DNA of 12,446 bases from an uncultured Prevotella sp. GTDB lineage: Bacteria; Bacteroidota; Bacteroidia; Bacteroidales; Bacteroidaceae. Location of the stretch: NCBI GenBank assembly GCA_934256705.1, contig CAKQPF010000079.1, positions 1-12,446 on the forward strand, in the 5' to 3' direction. A model generated the notes under the pieces. It was not told the DNA's origin, searched no databases, and worked only from the letters and a program-made list of their open reading frames with translations. Both the position numbers and the translations under genes were made by a program. The first letter of the stretch is position 1, and every line of letters starts with the position of its first letter. This document shows, piece after piece, positions 5,504-12,446 of the stretch.

Positions 5504-8260
5504 ATGGCAAAGAAACTGCAACTCAGCTATAAGGAAATCGAATCCCGATTAGAATCGTTCAAAACTAAAGTGGTGCCAGCCTCTGAGGTTGGCTACGAAA
5601 TACTGAAGGCTTTTGGTAAAAGCGAAAAGGATGTGTCGAGATACAAGGAAGGAAAGGGTATCTTGAAGACATTTGATGGCTTGCTTATCAAAGGCTTGTT
5701 CTGCTATCAGACTGTAGATGCGTTGCATCTTACCATCAGGTTGGAGGCTTTGAAGACTGATGTCCAGGTGAAGAAAGCGGCACCAAAGATTATTGCGGTG
5801 AGCGATGGCGAAACCCTCTTGGCTTATGATACTCGTGAGAATGATACTTACGAGCAGAAACTCGTCAAGATGCACAGCGACTTTGGTTTCTTCTATCCTT
5901 TGATGAACGTAGAGCGAGTACACACTACGGCTGAAAACCCAGCCGATGTGAAGGCTGCCGAGAAACTTGCCAAACTGCATGATGAGATTCGTGCCTATAA
6001 TGAATATAATAGTGATGATGACCTGCACGACCTCAATATCTTCATCACCCGTTTGCTCTTCTGCTTCTTTGCCGAAGACACAGGTATCTTTGCCGAAAAT
6101 CTCTTTACCAACTTTATCAAGCAATTTACCAAGGAGGATGGTTCCGACCTTGGCGAGATGCTGGGACAGGCATTCCAGGTGATGAATGTGCCTGATAAGG
6201 AGCGTTCGGAAGAACTTACCAAGGAAATCAATCAGTTCCCTTACGTGAATGGCGGTCTTTTCGCCTCAGATATTCCTATCCCAATGATGGGGTATAAGGC
6301 AAGAAAGATCATCATCGAATGCGGCGACTTGGATTGGAAGGACATCAATCCGGATATTTTCGGTAGTATGATCCAGGCGGTGGTGAATCCTGATGTGCGT
6401 GCCAAGGAGGGTATGCACTACACCAGTGTGCCTAATATCATGAAGGTAATCAATCCGCTCTTTATGGATGATTTGCGTGCCGAATACAAGAAGCTGACGG
6501 ACTTTTACGATCAGAAGAAAAACCTGTATGACATGAGCGTATTGTCCATCAATCAGTTTGTGACGGAATGCAAGCCTATTGTCAGGGGTTGCGACCGCTT
6601 GCTGTTGCGTATGAGTAAGATGAAGTTCTTCGATCCAGCGTGTGGAAGTGGCAACTTCTTGATTATCACCTATAAGCAGTTGCGCTTATTGGAGATGGAT
6701 ATTTTGCATCTTCGCAAGAAGTGCCAGCCTGAGCAGATGATAGACTTCATAGATGGTTCTTGCATCCACTTGGATCAATTCTACGGAATAGAGCTTCTCG
6801 ACTTTCCTCATGAGGTAGCCATGCTTTCGCTTTGGCTTGCCGAGCATCAGATGAACAACAAGTTTCACGCCGATTTCGGTGTGAATGTTGCTGCCTTGCC
6901 TTTGCATAATATCAACCAGATAAAATGTGGCAATGCCTGTAGAATGGATTGGGAGGTAGTGTGCCCGCATACCAAGGATGAAGAAGTGTTTGTATTTGGT
7001 AATCCGCCGTATTTGGGGAGCAAATTGCAAACCAAGGAGCAGAAAGAAGATATAAGTTATGTCTTTGGTAAATTAAAGAATAGTAAGATACTGGATTATA
7101 TTACAATTTGGTTCTATTTGGGGGCAAAATATATTCATGAATCTAAAGCCAAGTACGCTTATGTGAGTACAAACTCTATATGCCAAGGGGAACAGGTTTC
7201 GGTGCTTTGGCCTCAAATCTTGAAAATGAATGAAGAAATAGCTTTTGCTTATACTTCTTTCAAATGGACCAATAATGCAAAATATAATGCCGGTGTTACT
7301 GTTGTGATTGTTGGAGTGTTCAATAAGAGTAATAATAAGAAACAATTGTTTACCTCTGACAAACAAATAGAATCTTCTGTAATAAATCCTTATTTATCTG
7401 TAGGAACAGAAACGATAGTACATAAGGATGTTCATACACCTGATGGCTATCCGAAATTATGCTTTGGCTGCATGCCTTATGATAATGGTAACTTGTTGTT
7501 CAACAAAGTTGAATATGAAGATTTTATAGCCAAATATTCATCATTCTCGAAGTATTTGCGAATGATGTATGGTTCTGAAGAATTTATAAATGGGAAGCCT
7601 AGATACTGTTTGTGGATAGACGAACAGGATGCTGATGAGGCATTGAAAAATGAAGAAATTGCTAGGCGTGTAGAAAGAACTAAAGAACTTCGGTTGGATA
7701 GTACTGATGCTGCTTGTTTGAAATTGGCAGAAAAACCTTATCAGTTTAGAGAGCATCCGATATTAGATAGAGACAAGATTATCATTCCTCGTGTATCATC
7801 TGAAAGGCGAAAGTACATTCCTATGGGGTTCTTGGACAAAGGAACTGTTATTTCAGATTCAGCCTTCGCCATCTATGACGCATCATTATGGCTCTTTGGC
7901 ATCCTTACCAGCGAGATGCACATGGTATGGGTTAGAACTGTAGGAGGCAGATTAAAGACTGATTACAGATATTCCGCAGGTCTCTGCTACAACACTTTCC
8001 CCTTCCCATCCATCTCCGACACCAAGAAGTCTGAGATAGAAGAGGCGGCAACGAATGTGCTTCTGGCTCGTGAAAACTATCCCGAGAAGACGCTTGCAGA
8101 TCTTTACGACCCGGAAAAGATGCCGGAGGATTTGCGTGAAGCACATGAGGAACTGGATGCCATCGTAGAAAGCTGCTATCCTGGCGCTCCGTTCCCAAAT
8201 GATGAGGCTCGATTGGAATGCCTCTTTAAACTCTATGAGAAAATGACAGCTAACAAGTAA
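5504..8260 (+). CDS. MmeI-like class I SAM-dependent DNA methyltransferase
   Basis: This protein of about 918 aa should transfer a methyl group from SAM to adenine N6 in a specific DNA sequence. Numbered from ATG 5504, it has an N-terminal alpha/beta region (1-140), a helical linker (150-300), motif X-like HYTSV (305-309), motif I FDPACGSGNFL (376-386), motif IV NPPY (500-503), a target-recognition region at about 640-835 and a C-terminal helical tail after NTFPFP. The layout matches type IIG/IIL MmeI-family enzymes. However, I cannot find the N-terminal D...ExK nuclease motif of MmeI; the corresponding segment reads FDGLLIKG and then LEALK. It is therefore probably modification-only. An in-frame ATG at 5480 would add eight residues; ATG 5504 is preferred for MAKKLQ, but this is unproven. 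It is the first gene of a tight four-gene operon. The part at about 7020-7850 is clearly AT-richer than the rest, suggesting exchange of the recognition domain. Confidence 0.88.
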   Translation: MAKKLQLSYKEIESRLESFKTKVVPASEVGYEILKAFGKSEKDVSRYKEGKGILKTFDGLLIKGLFCYQTVDALHLTIRLEALKTDVQVKKAAPKIIAVSDGETLLAYDTRENDTYEQKLVKMHSDFGFFYPLMNVERVHTTAENPADVKAAEKLAKLHDEIRAYNEYNSDDDLHDLNIFITRLLFCFFAEDTGIFAENLFTNFIKQFTKEDGSDLGEMLGQAFQVMNVPDKERSEELTKEINQFPYVNGGLFASDIPIPMMGYKARKIIIECGDLDWKDINPDIFGSMIQAVVNPDVRAKEGMHYTSVPNIMKVINPLFMDDLRAEYKKLTDFYDQKKNLYDMSVLSINQFVTECKPIVRGCDRLLLRMSKMKFFDPACGSGNFLIITYKQLRLLEMDILHLRKKCQPEQMIDFIDGSCIHLDQFYGIELLDFPHEVAMLSLWLAEHQMNNKFHADFGVNVAALPLHNINQIKCGNACRMDWEVVCPHTKDEEVFVFGNPPYLGSKLQTKEQKEDISYVFGKLKNSKILDYITIWFYLGAKYIHESKAKYAYVSTNSICQGEQVSVLWPQILKMNEEIAFAYTSFKWTNNAKYNAGVTVVIVGVFNKSNNKKQLFTSDKQIESSVINPYLSVGTETIVHKDVHTPDGYPKLCFGCMPYDNGNLLFNKVEYEDFIAKYSSFSKYLRMMYGSEEFINGKPRYCLWIDEQDADEALKNEEIARRVERTKELRLDSTDAACLKLAEKPYQFREHPILDRDKIIIPRVSSERRKYIPMGFLDKGTVISDSAFAIYDASLWLFGILTSEMHMVWVRTVGGRLKTDYRYSAGLCYNTFPFPSISDTKKSEIEEAATNVLLARENYPEKTLADLYDPEKMPEDLREAHEELDAIVESCYPGAPFPNDEARLECLFKLYEKMTANK

Positions 8261-8275
8261 TAATATGAATGGCTT

Positions 8276-10309
8276 ATGGACAAGATAAATGATAATATCG
8301 TTGATATTTCGTATCAGCAAACGGGTACTTCGAGCAATACCAATGAACTCGGTATGCGAGAGATGCAAGCCAAGGCTTACGAAGCCCGCAACCATCGCTT
8401 TCTGCTTATCAAGGCGCCACCTGCATCTGGCAAGAGTCGCGCCTTGATGTTCATCGCTCTGGATAAGCTGATGAATCAGGGCATCAAGAAGGTAGTGGTG
8501 GCTGTGCCTGAAAAGAGTATCGGCCGCTCTTTCCAAAACACAGACCTGATGAAGTATGGCTTCTTTGCCGACTGGAGGGTAACGCAACAGTATAATCTTT
8601 GCGATACTACCGATGAGAAAGAGAAGGCGGTACGTTTTAAGAAATTCTTCCATCAAGATAAAAACAATATCCTGGTTTGCGCCCATGCCACCCTCAGAAA
8701 CGGTATGAAGGAAATAAGCGACGAGGAGTTTAATGATTGCCTCTTGGCGATAGATGAGTTTCATCATACAAGTGCTGATGTGAACAGCGGATTGGGTGAT
8801 ATCGTGCGCCGGGTGATGAACAATTCCACCGGTCATATCGTTGCCATGACGGGAAGTTACTTCCGTGGTGATGGTGTTCCGGTGTTAAGGGCAGAGGATG
8901 AGGCCCGTTTCTTCCCGGTAACCTACAACTATTATCAGCAGCTCAACGGTTATCGCTATCTCAAGAACCTCGTCTTGGGCTATCACTTCTATCACGGCAG
9001 TTATCTCGACCATATTGCCGAGGTGCTGGATACTACCAAGAAGACCATCATTCATATTCCGAGTGTCAACTCCCGTGCATCCAGTGGTTTGGGCAAATAC
9101 ACGGAGGTGGATGAAATCATCAAAATCATCGGTAAGGTAGAGGAACGTGATTACAATAATGGCGGCATCTATTATGTCAGAACCAAGGACGGCAGACTGC
9201 TGAAGGTTGCCGATCTGGTGGAAGACCACGCTGAGACCCGCAACCTGGTGCAGGGGTATTTGCAGCGGATAAAGAAGCGTGATGATGTGGACATTATCAT
9301 CGCCCTAGGTACTGCCAAGGAAGGTTTCGACTGGCAATGGTGTGAGGAATGTCTGACCATCGGCGTTCGTGGCTCGCTGACCGAAGTGGTGCAGATTATC
9401 GGAAGATGCACCCGTGATTGCGAAGGCAAGGAAACGGCTAAGTTTGTAAACATGATAGGAATGCCTGATGCCAATCAGCCCGATGTGAAAGTAGCTGTGA
9501 ACGACTTTCTGAAAGCCATTACTGCATCGCTTCTGATGGAGCAGGTAATGGCGCCAAGTTGGCATTTCAAGACGGTGAAGGATGTGGATAATGATGAGGG
9601 CAGTCCGCTGGATGCCCGTACGCTGGTGATAGAGGGTTTGAAACCCTTGTCGAGCGAGAAGACGAAGATGATTGTAGAAGAGCAGTTGGATGATCTGAAG
9701 GCTTCTATTTTGCAAGACGAACTGGTGGTGAAAGCCATCAGCGGAAGTACTACGGCTGAAACCATCACCAAGACGCTGATTCCGAAGGTGATTCGCGAAA
9801 AGTACCCGGAGTTGAGCGAGGATGAAGTGGAGGAAGTTCGCCAGCGCCTGTTGCTTGATACTCTTGTCAAGGGTGGCGAAGTGGTGGATGATAAGGGAAA
9901 TCCTATCGATTTCGATGCTTCGAAAAACGCCGAGGAGAAGGAGTCAGAAGGCAATCGCCTTATCAAGTTGGCAAATCGTATGATCAATATCAACCAGTTG
10001 AATATCAATCTGATTGATTCCATCAATCCGTTCCAGAGAGCTTACGAGGTGCTGTCGAAGAATGTGGATAAACAGACTCTGAAGATTATCCAGGACACGA
10101 TGGCTGAACAGAAGTTCGATATGACCATTGAACAGGCGATGATGCTGTTTAAGGGACCCTATAAGCAATGGGTGGCAGAGCATGACGGTCTGCGCCCAGA
10201 CATCAACGACCCGAATCCGAAGGTAAGGGAACTGGCTGCGGCATTCCAGAAACTCAAGAACCTGAAGATTCGAAAGATGATGGGATTGGAGTTTGAGCCG
10301 GAAAAGTAA
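8276..10309 (+). CDS. SF2 DEAD/DEAH-type helicase of the methyltransferase operon
   Basis: This 677-aa SF2 ATPase lies 15 bp after the methyltransferase. Motifs in order are: Walker A APPASGKS (47-54), motif II DEFHH (160-164), motif III TGS (192-194), a motif V region GTAKEGFDW (345-353) and motif VI QIIGRCTRD (373-381). All catalytic residues appear present. It has no recognisable nuclease domain, unlike HsdR. Residues 400-677 are mainly helical and unassigned. The end (WVAEH, 632-636, and the following 35 residues) resembles part of the next gene's product, including a 16-bp identical DNA stretch (10169-10184 and 10451-10466). It probably loads on or translocates along DNA or RNA to control cleavage by the operon's GIY-YIG protein, as helicases do in restriction and related defence systems. 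That role is inferred from context. ATG 8276 is the first usable start; the Shine-Dalgarno is weak. Confidence 0.9.
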   Translation: MDKINDNIVDISYQQTGTSSNTNELGMREMQAKAYEARNHRFLLIKAPPASGKSRALMFIALDKLMNQGIKKVVVAVPEKSIGRSFQNTDLMKYGFFADWRVTQQYNLCDTTDEKEKAVRFKKFFHQDKNNILVCAHATLRNGMKEISDEEFNDCLLAIDEFHHTSADVNSGLGDIVRRVMNNSTGHIVAMTGSYFRGDGVPVLRAEDEARFFPVTYNYYQQLNGYRYLKNLVLGYHFYHGSYLDHIAEVLDTTKKTIIHIPSVNSRASSGLGKYTEVDEIIKIIGKVEERDYNNGGIYYVRTKDGRLLKVADLVEDHAETRNLVQGYLQRIKKRDDVDIIIALGTAKEGFDWQWCEECLTIGVRGSLTEVVQIIGRCTRDCEGKETAKFVNMIGMPDANQPDVKVAVNDFLKAITASLLMEQVMAPSWHFKTVKDVDNDEGSPLDARTLVIEGLKPLSSEKTKMIVEEQLDDLKASILQDELVVKAISGSTTAETITKTLIPKVIREKYPELSEDEVEEVRQRLLLDTLVKGGEVVDDKGNPIDFDASKNAEEKESEGNRLIKLANRMININQLNINLIDSINPFQRAYEVLSKNVDKQTLKIIQDTMAEQKFDMTIEQAMMLFKGPYKQWVAEHDGLRPDINDPNPKVRELAAAFQKLKNLKIRKMMGLEFEPEK

Positions 10310-10327
10310 CATTCAACATTTCAAAAG

Positions 10328-10588
10328 ATGAATTGGCCAGAAGAACTATTAGAAATATTTGATGACCCCTTGTTGGCGGATGTGCGTCTGAAACCGAAGG
10401 CGCCTACGCCTGATGACAGGTTGGCACTGAAATTGCTCGAAGTCAACAAGTGGGTGGCAGAGCATGGTAGTGAACCAAATGCTGACGGTGGCTTTAAGGA
10501 AAAATTGCTTGCCGCATCGCTCAAGGCTCTGCGAACCAAGGCAACAGATAGTCTCAGACAGTATGATGAGTATCATCTGTTGGGATAG
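10328..10588 (+). CDS. Small protein of the operon, detached N-terminal module of the GIY-YIG protein
   Basis: This 86-aa protein has no named domain that I recognise. Residues 5-19 (EELLEIFDDPLLADV) resemble residues 7-20 of the GIY-YIG protein encoded next (KELEDIFSDPLMDV). Residues 41-70, with WVAEH at 42-46, resemble the C-terminus of the helicase encoded just upstream. The end reads YDEYHLLG. From memory, larger GIY-YIG relatives carry such an ERL...W...HG..P...YD..LL segment in front of their nuclease part, so this gene may be the N-terminal half of an ancestral fused protein. It lies 18 bp after the helicase and 35 bp before the nuclease and is surely co-transcribed. A docking or DNA-binding adaptor role is plausible but not shown. 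The start is the first ATG after the helicase stop, with no clear Shine-Dalgarno. Confidence 0.75.
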   Translation: MNWPEELLEIFDDPLLADVRLKPKAPTPDDRLALKLLEVNKWVAEHGSEPNADGGFKEKLLAASLKALRTKATDSLRQYDEYHLLG

Positions 10589-10623
10589 GCTAAAGAATTT
10601 TACCTTATTATATATATAGTGAT

Positions 10624-11868
10624 ATGGATATAGATATAGATAAAGAATTAGAAGATATATTCAGCGACCCTTTGATGGATGTTTCCTATCAGGAGGCAAA
10701 GCTCTTCGATGTGCCTGCCGACATGAAAGGCGTGATGGCTCAGAAGAAGGATGCGCCCGACCATGTCGCGCAAAGAAAACTATGTGAGGATTTCGCACAG
10801 TTTAAGCCACTCTTCGAACAGGTGCATCAGGATTTGAAGACCGGGAAGCGACAGTTGCAGAGAATCTCGAAGACGACAAGTTTATTGGCTGGGCGCTTTT
10901 ATTTTGTTGATGGTCAGATGGTTTTGTTGTATAAGATTATTGAGAAGAAAAAGGGTACCAATGGTTTGCCCGATGGCAGAACCCGTTGTATCTATGAAAA
11001 TGGAACGGAGTCGGATATCTATCTCCAGACGCTTCGCAAGAGTGTGGTGGCAAGTGGTTATGCCATCACCGAAACTTTGGAGGAGACGGATGCTCATTTC
11101 TTCAATCCAGAGGATGTGAAGCAGGAAGACCAGGTTACGGGGTATATCTACGTGCTTCGTTCGAAATCAGAGAATCCGGAAATTCAGAACATCAAGAATC
11201 TCTATAAGATTGGTTTCTCTACGAATCGGGTGGAGGAGCGTGTGGCTAATGCCGAGCATGAGCCTACTTATCTGATGGCACCTGTAGAGATAGTAAGCAC
11301 TTACAAGATAGTGAACATGCACTCCCAGAAGTTTGAGGACCTGGTTCATCAGGTGTTGCAGGCGGTAAACTTCCGTTTCAAGGTGGCTGATGATAAGGGG
11401 GAGTTGCATGAGGCAACGGAATGGTATCAGGTGCCGCTGGAAATCATCGACAGTATCATTCAGAAAATCATGAATGGCACGATCATCTACTTTGCCTACA
11501 ACAAGGAACAGCAATGTCTGGAGCAGCGGATAGAGAAGAAAACATCGCAGTTGAATCTGTCTGGCTTGAAGGTTTTGACGCTGATTATCGAGAAAGTATT
11601 ATTCGAGGAGATTGTTTCTGGAGTGAAGATCGAGGAGTACCGCTTGCTGAAGCAGGCTACGCTTAATAAATATACTTACGTTGATGAGGCTGACGGCAAG
11701 CGTTATCTCCGTCGTTTCGATGCTATAAGGTTTTATGTGGGTTATCATTCGGATAGGGATAGTGCAGTGGTTCAGGTATTGGATACTACCTGTGAGAATG
11801 GCTTGGTAACTTATCATCTCGGAAAGGTTTTGGAGGTGATAAGGGGAAAAGATAATAAAGCAGATTAG
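10624..11868 (+). CDS. GIY-YIG nuclease (T5orf172/Mug113 type) with probable C-terminal ASCH domain
   Basis: This 414-aa protein is the likely effector nuclease of the operon. The N-terminal 20 residues share the ELEDIFSDPL motif with the previous small protein. Residues 40-165 form an unassigned region with ENGTES at 125-130. The GIY-YIG domain spans about 172-285: GYIYV (173-177), YKIG (194-197), Arg206 in EERVANA, Glu238 with His242 in FEDLVH, and EWY (266-268). These are the residues expected for the T5orf172-type branch, and all appear intact. Residues 315-403 look like an ASCH domain (PUA-like fold): hydrophobic strand LKVLTLI, then the signature SGVKIEEYR (332-340), RFDAIRFYVGY (364-374) and a final strand YHLGKVLEVI. 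ASCH and related PUA-like domains bind RNA or modified nucleotides, so it may sense modification status or an RNA; this is inference. It is the last gene before the terminator. Confidence 0.85.
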   Translation: MDIDIDKELEDIFSDPLMDVSYQEAKLFDVPADMKGVMAQKKDAPDHVAQRKLCEDFAQFKPLFEQVHQDLKTGKRQLQRISKTTSLLAGRFYFVDGQMVLLYKIIEKKKGTNGLPDGRTRCIYENGTESDIYLQTLRKSVVASGYAITETLEETDAHFFNPEDVKQEDQVTGYIYVLRSKSENPEIQNIKNLYKIGFSTNRVEERVANAEHEPTYLMAPVEIVSTYKIVNMHSQKFEDLVHQVLQAVNFRFKVADDKGELHEATEWYQVPLEIIDSIIQKIMNGTIIYFAYNKEQQCLEQRIEKKTSQLNLSGLKVLTLIIEKVLFEEIVSGVKIEEYRLLKQATLNKYTYVDEADGKRYLRRFDAIRFYVGYHSDRDSAVVQVLDTTCENGLVTYHLGKVLEVIRGKDNKAD

Positions 11869-11877
11869 AATTCTAAA

Positions 11878-11906
11878 GTTTAGGGTCACAATTTGTGACC
11901 TTAAAC
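11878..11906 (+). terminator. Hairpin terminator of the methyltransferase-nuclease operon
   Basis: GTTTAGGGTCACA pairs with TGTGACCTTAAAC: a 13-bp stem with one G-U pair and a 3-nt loop, starting nine bases after the GIY-YIG stop codon. A short T-containing stretch (TATTTTCT) follows. Position and shape fit the end of the operon, although the T tract is weak. Confidence 0.7.
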
Positions 11907-12092
11907 GCTATTTTCTATGTGTTCTGATATAGAGGTTGTTATACGAAGCTTTTGCCCTTGCGTATTGCTGACTGCGAGTGTACCCAAGGCGATGCCCTGG
12001 GCTACGAGCTTTTGGGTTTTCAGCCCGTTCCTGAACCACCTGCAATGTTCTATTTTAATAACTAAAGTCACAACGCTTAGCTTTCACGTTGC
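11907..12092. repeat. Intergenic sequence with Bacteroidota-style hairpin repeat
   Basis: There is no gene. CCCAAGGC (11983-11990) pairs with GCCCTGGG (11994-12001) with one mismatch and a 3-nt loop. A weaker GGG...CCC stem lies at 12014-12026. The wording (CCCAAGGCGATGCCCTGGGC, then TTTTGGG...CAGCCCGTTC) reminds me of dispersed non-coding repeats seen between genes in Prevotella and relatives. I cannot confirm a family without a search. Confidence 0.4.
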
Positions 12093-12180
12093 AATATCTA
12101 TGCTTTTACCTCCTAATATCTATGCTTTTACCGCCCAATATCTATGCTTTTACCTCCTAATATCTATGCTTTTACAATAG
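12093..12180. repeat. Four tandem copies of a 22-bp repeat
   Basis: The 22-bp unit beginning AATATCTATGCTTTTAC occurs at 12093-12114, 12115-12136, 12137-12158 and 12159-12180. The first 17 bases are identical in all four. The last five read CTCCT, CGCCC, CTCCT and AATAG. There is no spacer between units, so it is not a CRISPR array. A short open frame running across it translates the repeat itself and is not a gene. Possible roles are a protein-binding array, a slippage-prone satellite or the edge of an element. Confidence 0.85.
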
Positions 12181-12347
12181 CCCCCATAAGCCCCCCTCTT
12201 ATCCCCCCTGGGGGAGGATAGGTTAGCCACTGACTGCTTGAGTCTCAAGCTGACAATCCGTAACCAAAGAAAAGCCCCTCCAGGGAGGGGTTGGGGAGGG
12301 CTCCTTCCCATGGGGGATAAGAGGGGGCTTAGGGGTTGGGGAGGGCT
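12178..12347. repeat. GC-rich inverted repeat element
   Basis: CCCCCTCTTATCCCCC (12192-12207) is perfectly complementary to 12312-12327, and the flanks (CCCATAAG and CTTAGGGG) extend the pairing imperfectly. Within it, CCCCTCC (12275-12281) pairs with GGAGGGG (12284-12290). GGGGTTGGGGAGGGCT occurs twice, at 12287-12302 and 12332-12347. Such C-rich intergenic repeats are common in Bacteroidota genomes. The element encodes nothing and may act as a strong terminator or be a degenerate miniature mobile element. Confidence 0.65.
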
Positions 12348-12446
12348 TTTTGCTCTCATTTAACATCTATTCACAACTTTTGTAACTACTCAGGTAGGTT
12401 TGCCGTACTCATATTATGACGAAACGATAGCAGCTTAACGTTCAAT
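12348..12446. other. Terminal sequence, nothing recognised
   Basis: I see no gene, promoter match or repeat here. The sequence runs out of the window. Confidence 0.5.

Noticed and set aside
5428..5532. 34-codon frame overlapping the methyltransferase start
   Set aside because: It is short, has no Shine-Dalgarno and no recognisable product. A leader-peptide role cannot be excluded but is not supported.
10589..10623. Frameshift or nonsense mutation splitting one GIY-YIG gene into two
   Set aside because: The small protein ends cleanly at its own module, an AT-rich spacer follows, and the nuclease gene starts with a similar N-terminal motif, so two separate genes fit better than a recent break.
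5504..11868. Type I restriction-modification, BREX or DISARM system
   Set aside because: There is no HsdS specificity subunit, no HsdR with a nuclease domain, no PglZ or BrxC, and no DrmA/DrmB. The methyltransferase is MmeI-like rather than HsdM-like.
11917..12180. 87-codon frame downstream of the operon
   Set aside because: Its C-terminal third is just the translation of the 22-bp tandem repeat, and the rest overlaps non-coding hairpins.
12093..12180. CRISPR array
   Set aside because: The 22-bp units abut each other without unique spacers and no cas genes are present.

Overview
The window looks like accessory chromosomal DNA from a gut or rumen member of the Bacteroidota, most likely Prevotellaceae (Prevotella/Segatella type). 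The reasons are promoters of the Bacteroidota form (TAnnTTTG at -7 with a TTG/TTTG box about 20 bp upstream), weak or absent Shine-Dalgarno sequences at most starts, and a secreted GH10 xylanase with internal carbohydrate-binding modules and a C-terminal tail of the kind common in Prevotella. The species cannot be fixed from the sequence alone.

Layout, left to right. 1-213 holds no recognisable gene. 214-302 is a long near-perfect palindrome followed by a promoter, driving an AAA+ ATPase with a C-terminal DUF234/PD-(D/E)XK nuclease-like domain (328-1749, +). This gene converges on a 777-aa secreted GH10 endo-xylanase (1881-4214, -) across a 131-bp spacer with a 16-bp tandem repeat. The xylanase has its own strong promoter (4283-4314, -). 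Divergent from it is a type II toxin-antitoxin pair: a 70-aa antitoxin (4425-4637) and a YafQ-family RNase toxin (4640-4918). The pair is flanked by two 59-bp direct repeats (4343-4401 and 4938-4996), each a palindrome plus a -7 promoter box.

From the second repeat, transcription should run into a leader of about 500 nt that has no ORF but many mutually compatible helices and a possible pseudoknot (5059-5393). It then enters a four-gene operon: an MmeI-like class I DNA methyltransferase (5504-8260), an SF2 DEAD/H-box helicase (8276-10309), an 86-aa small protein (10328-10588), and a GIY-YIG nuclease with a probable C-terminal ASCH (PUA-like) domain (10624-11868). The operon ends at a hairpin terminator (11878-11906). 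The remaining 540 bp is repeat-rich intergenic DNA.

My main interpretation is that 4343-11906 is a compact defence island. The methyltransferase lacks a recognisable MmeI-type nuclease motif, so modification (methyltransferase), translocation (helicase) and cleavage (GIY-YIG) appear to be separate subunits. Shared peptide modules link the helicase tail, the small protein and the nuclease. I do not recognise this arrangement as a textbook type I-IV, BREX or DISARM system. The three least explained features are the structured leader RNA, the promoter palindrome shared with the toxin-antitoxin pair, and the nuclease-ASCH fusion. All calls come from reading the sequence and recall of families; no database search or RNA folding was run.
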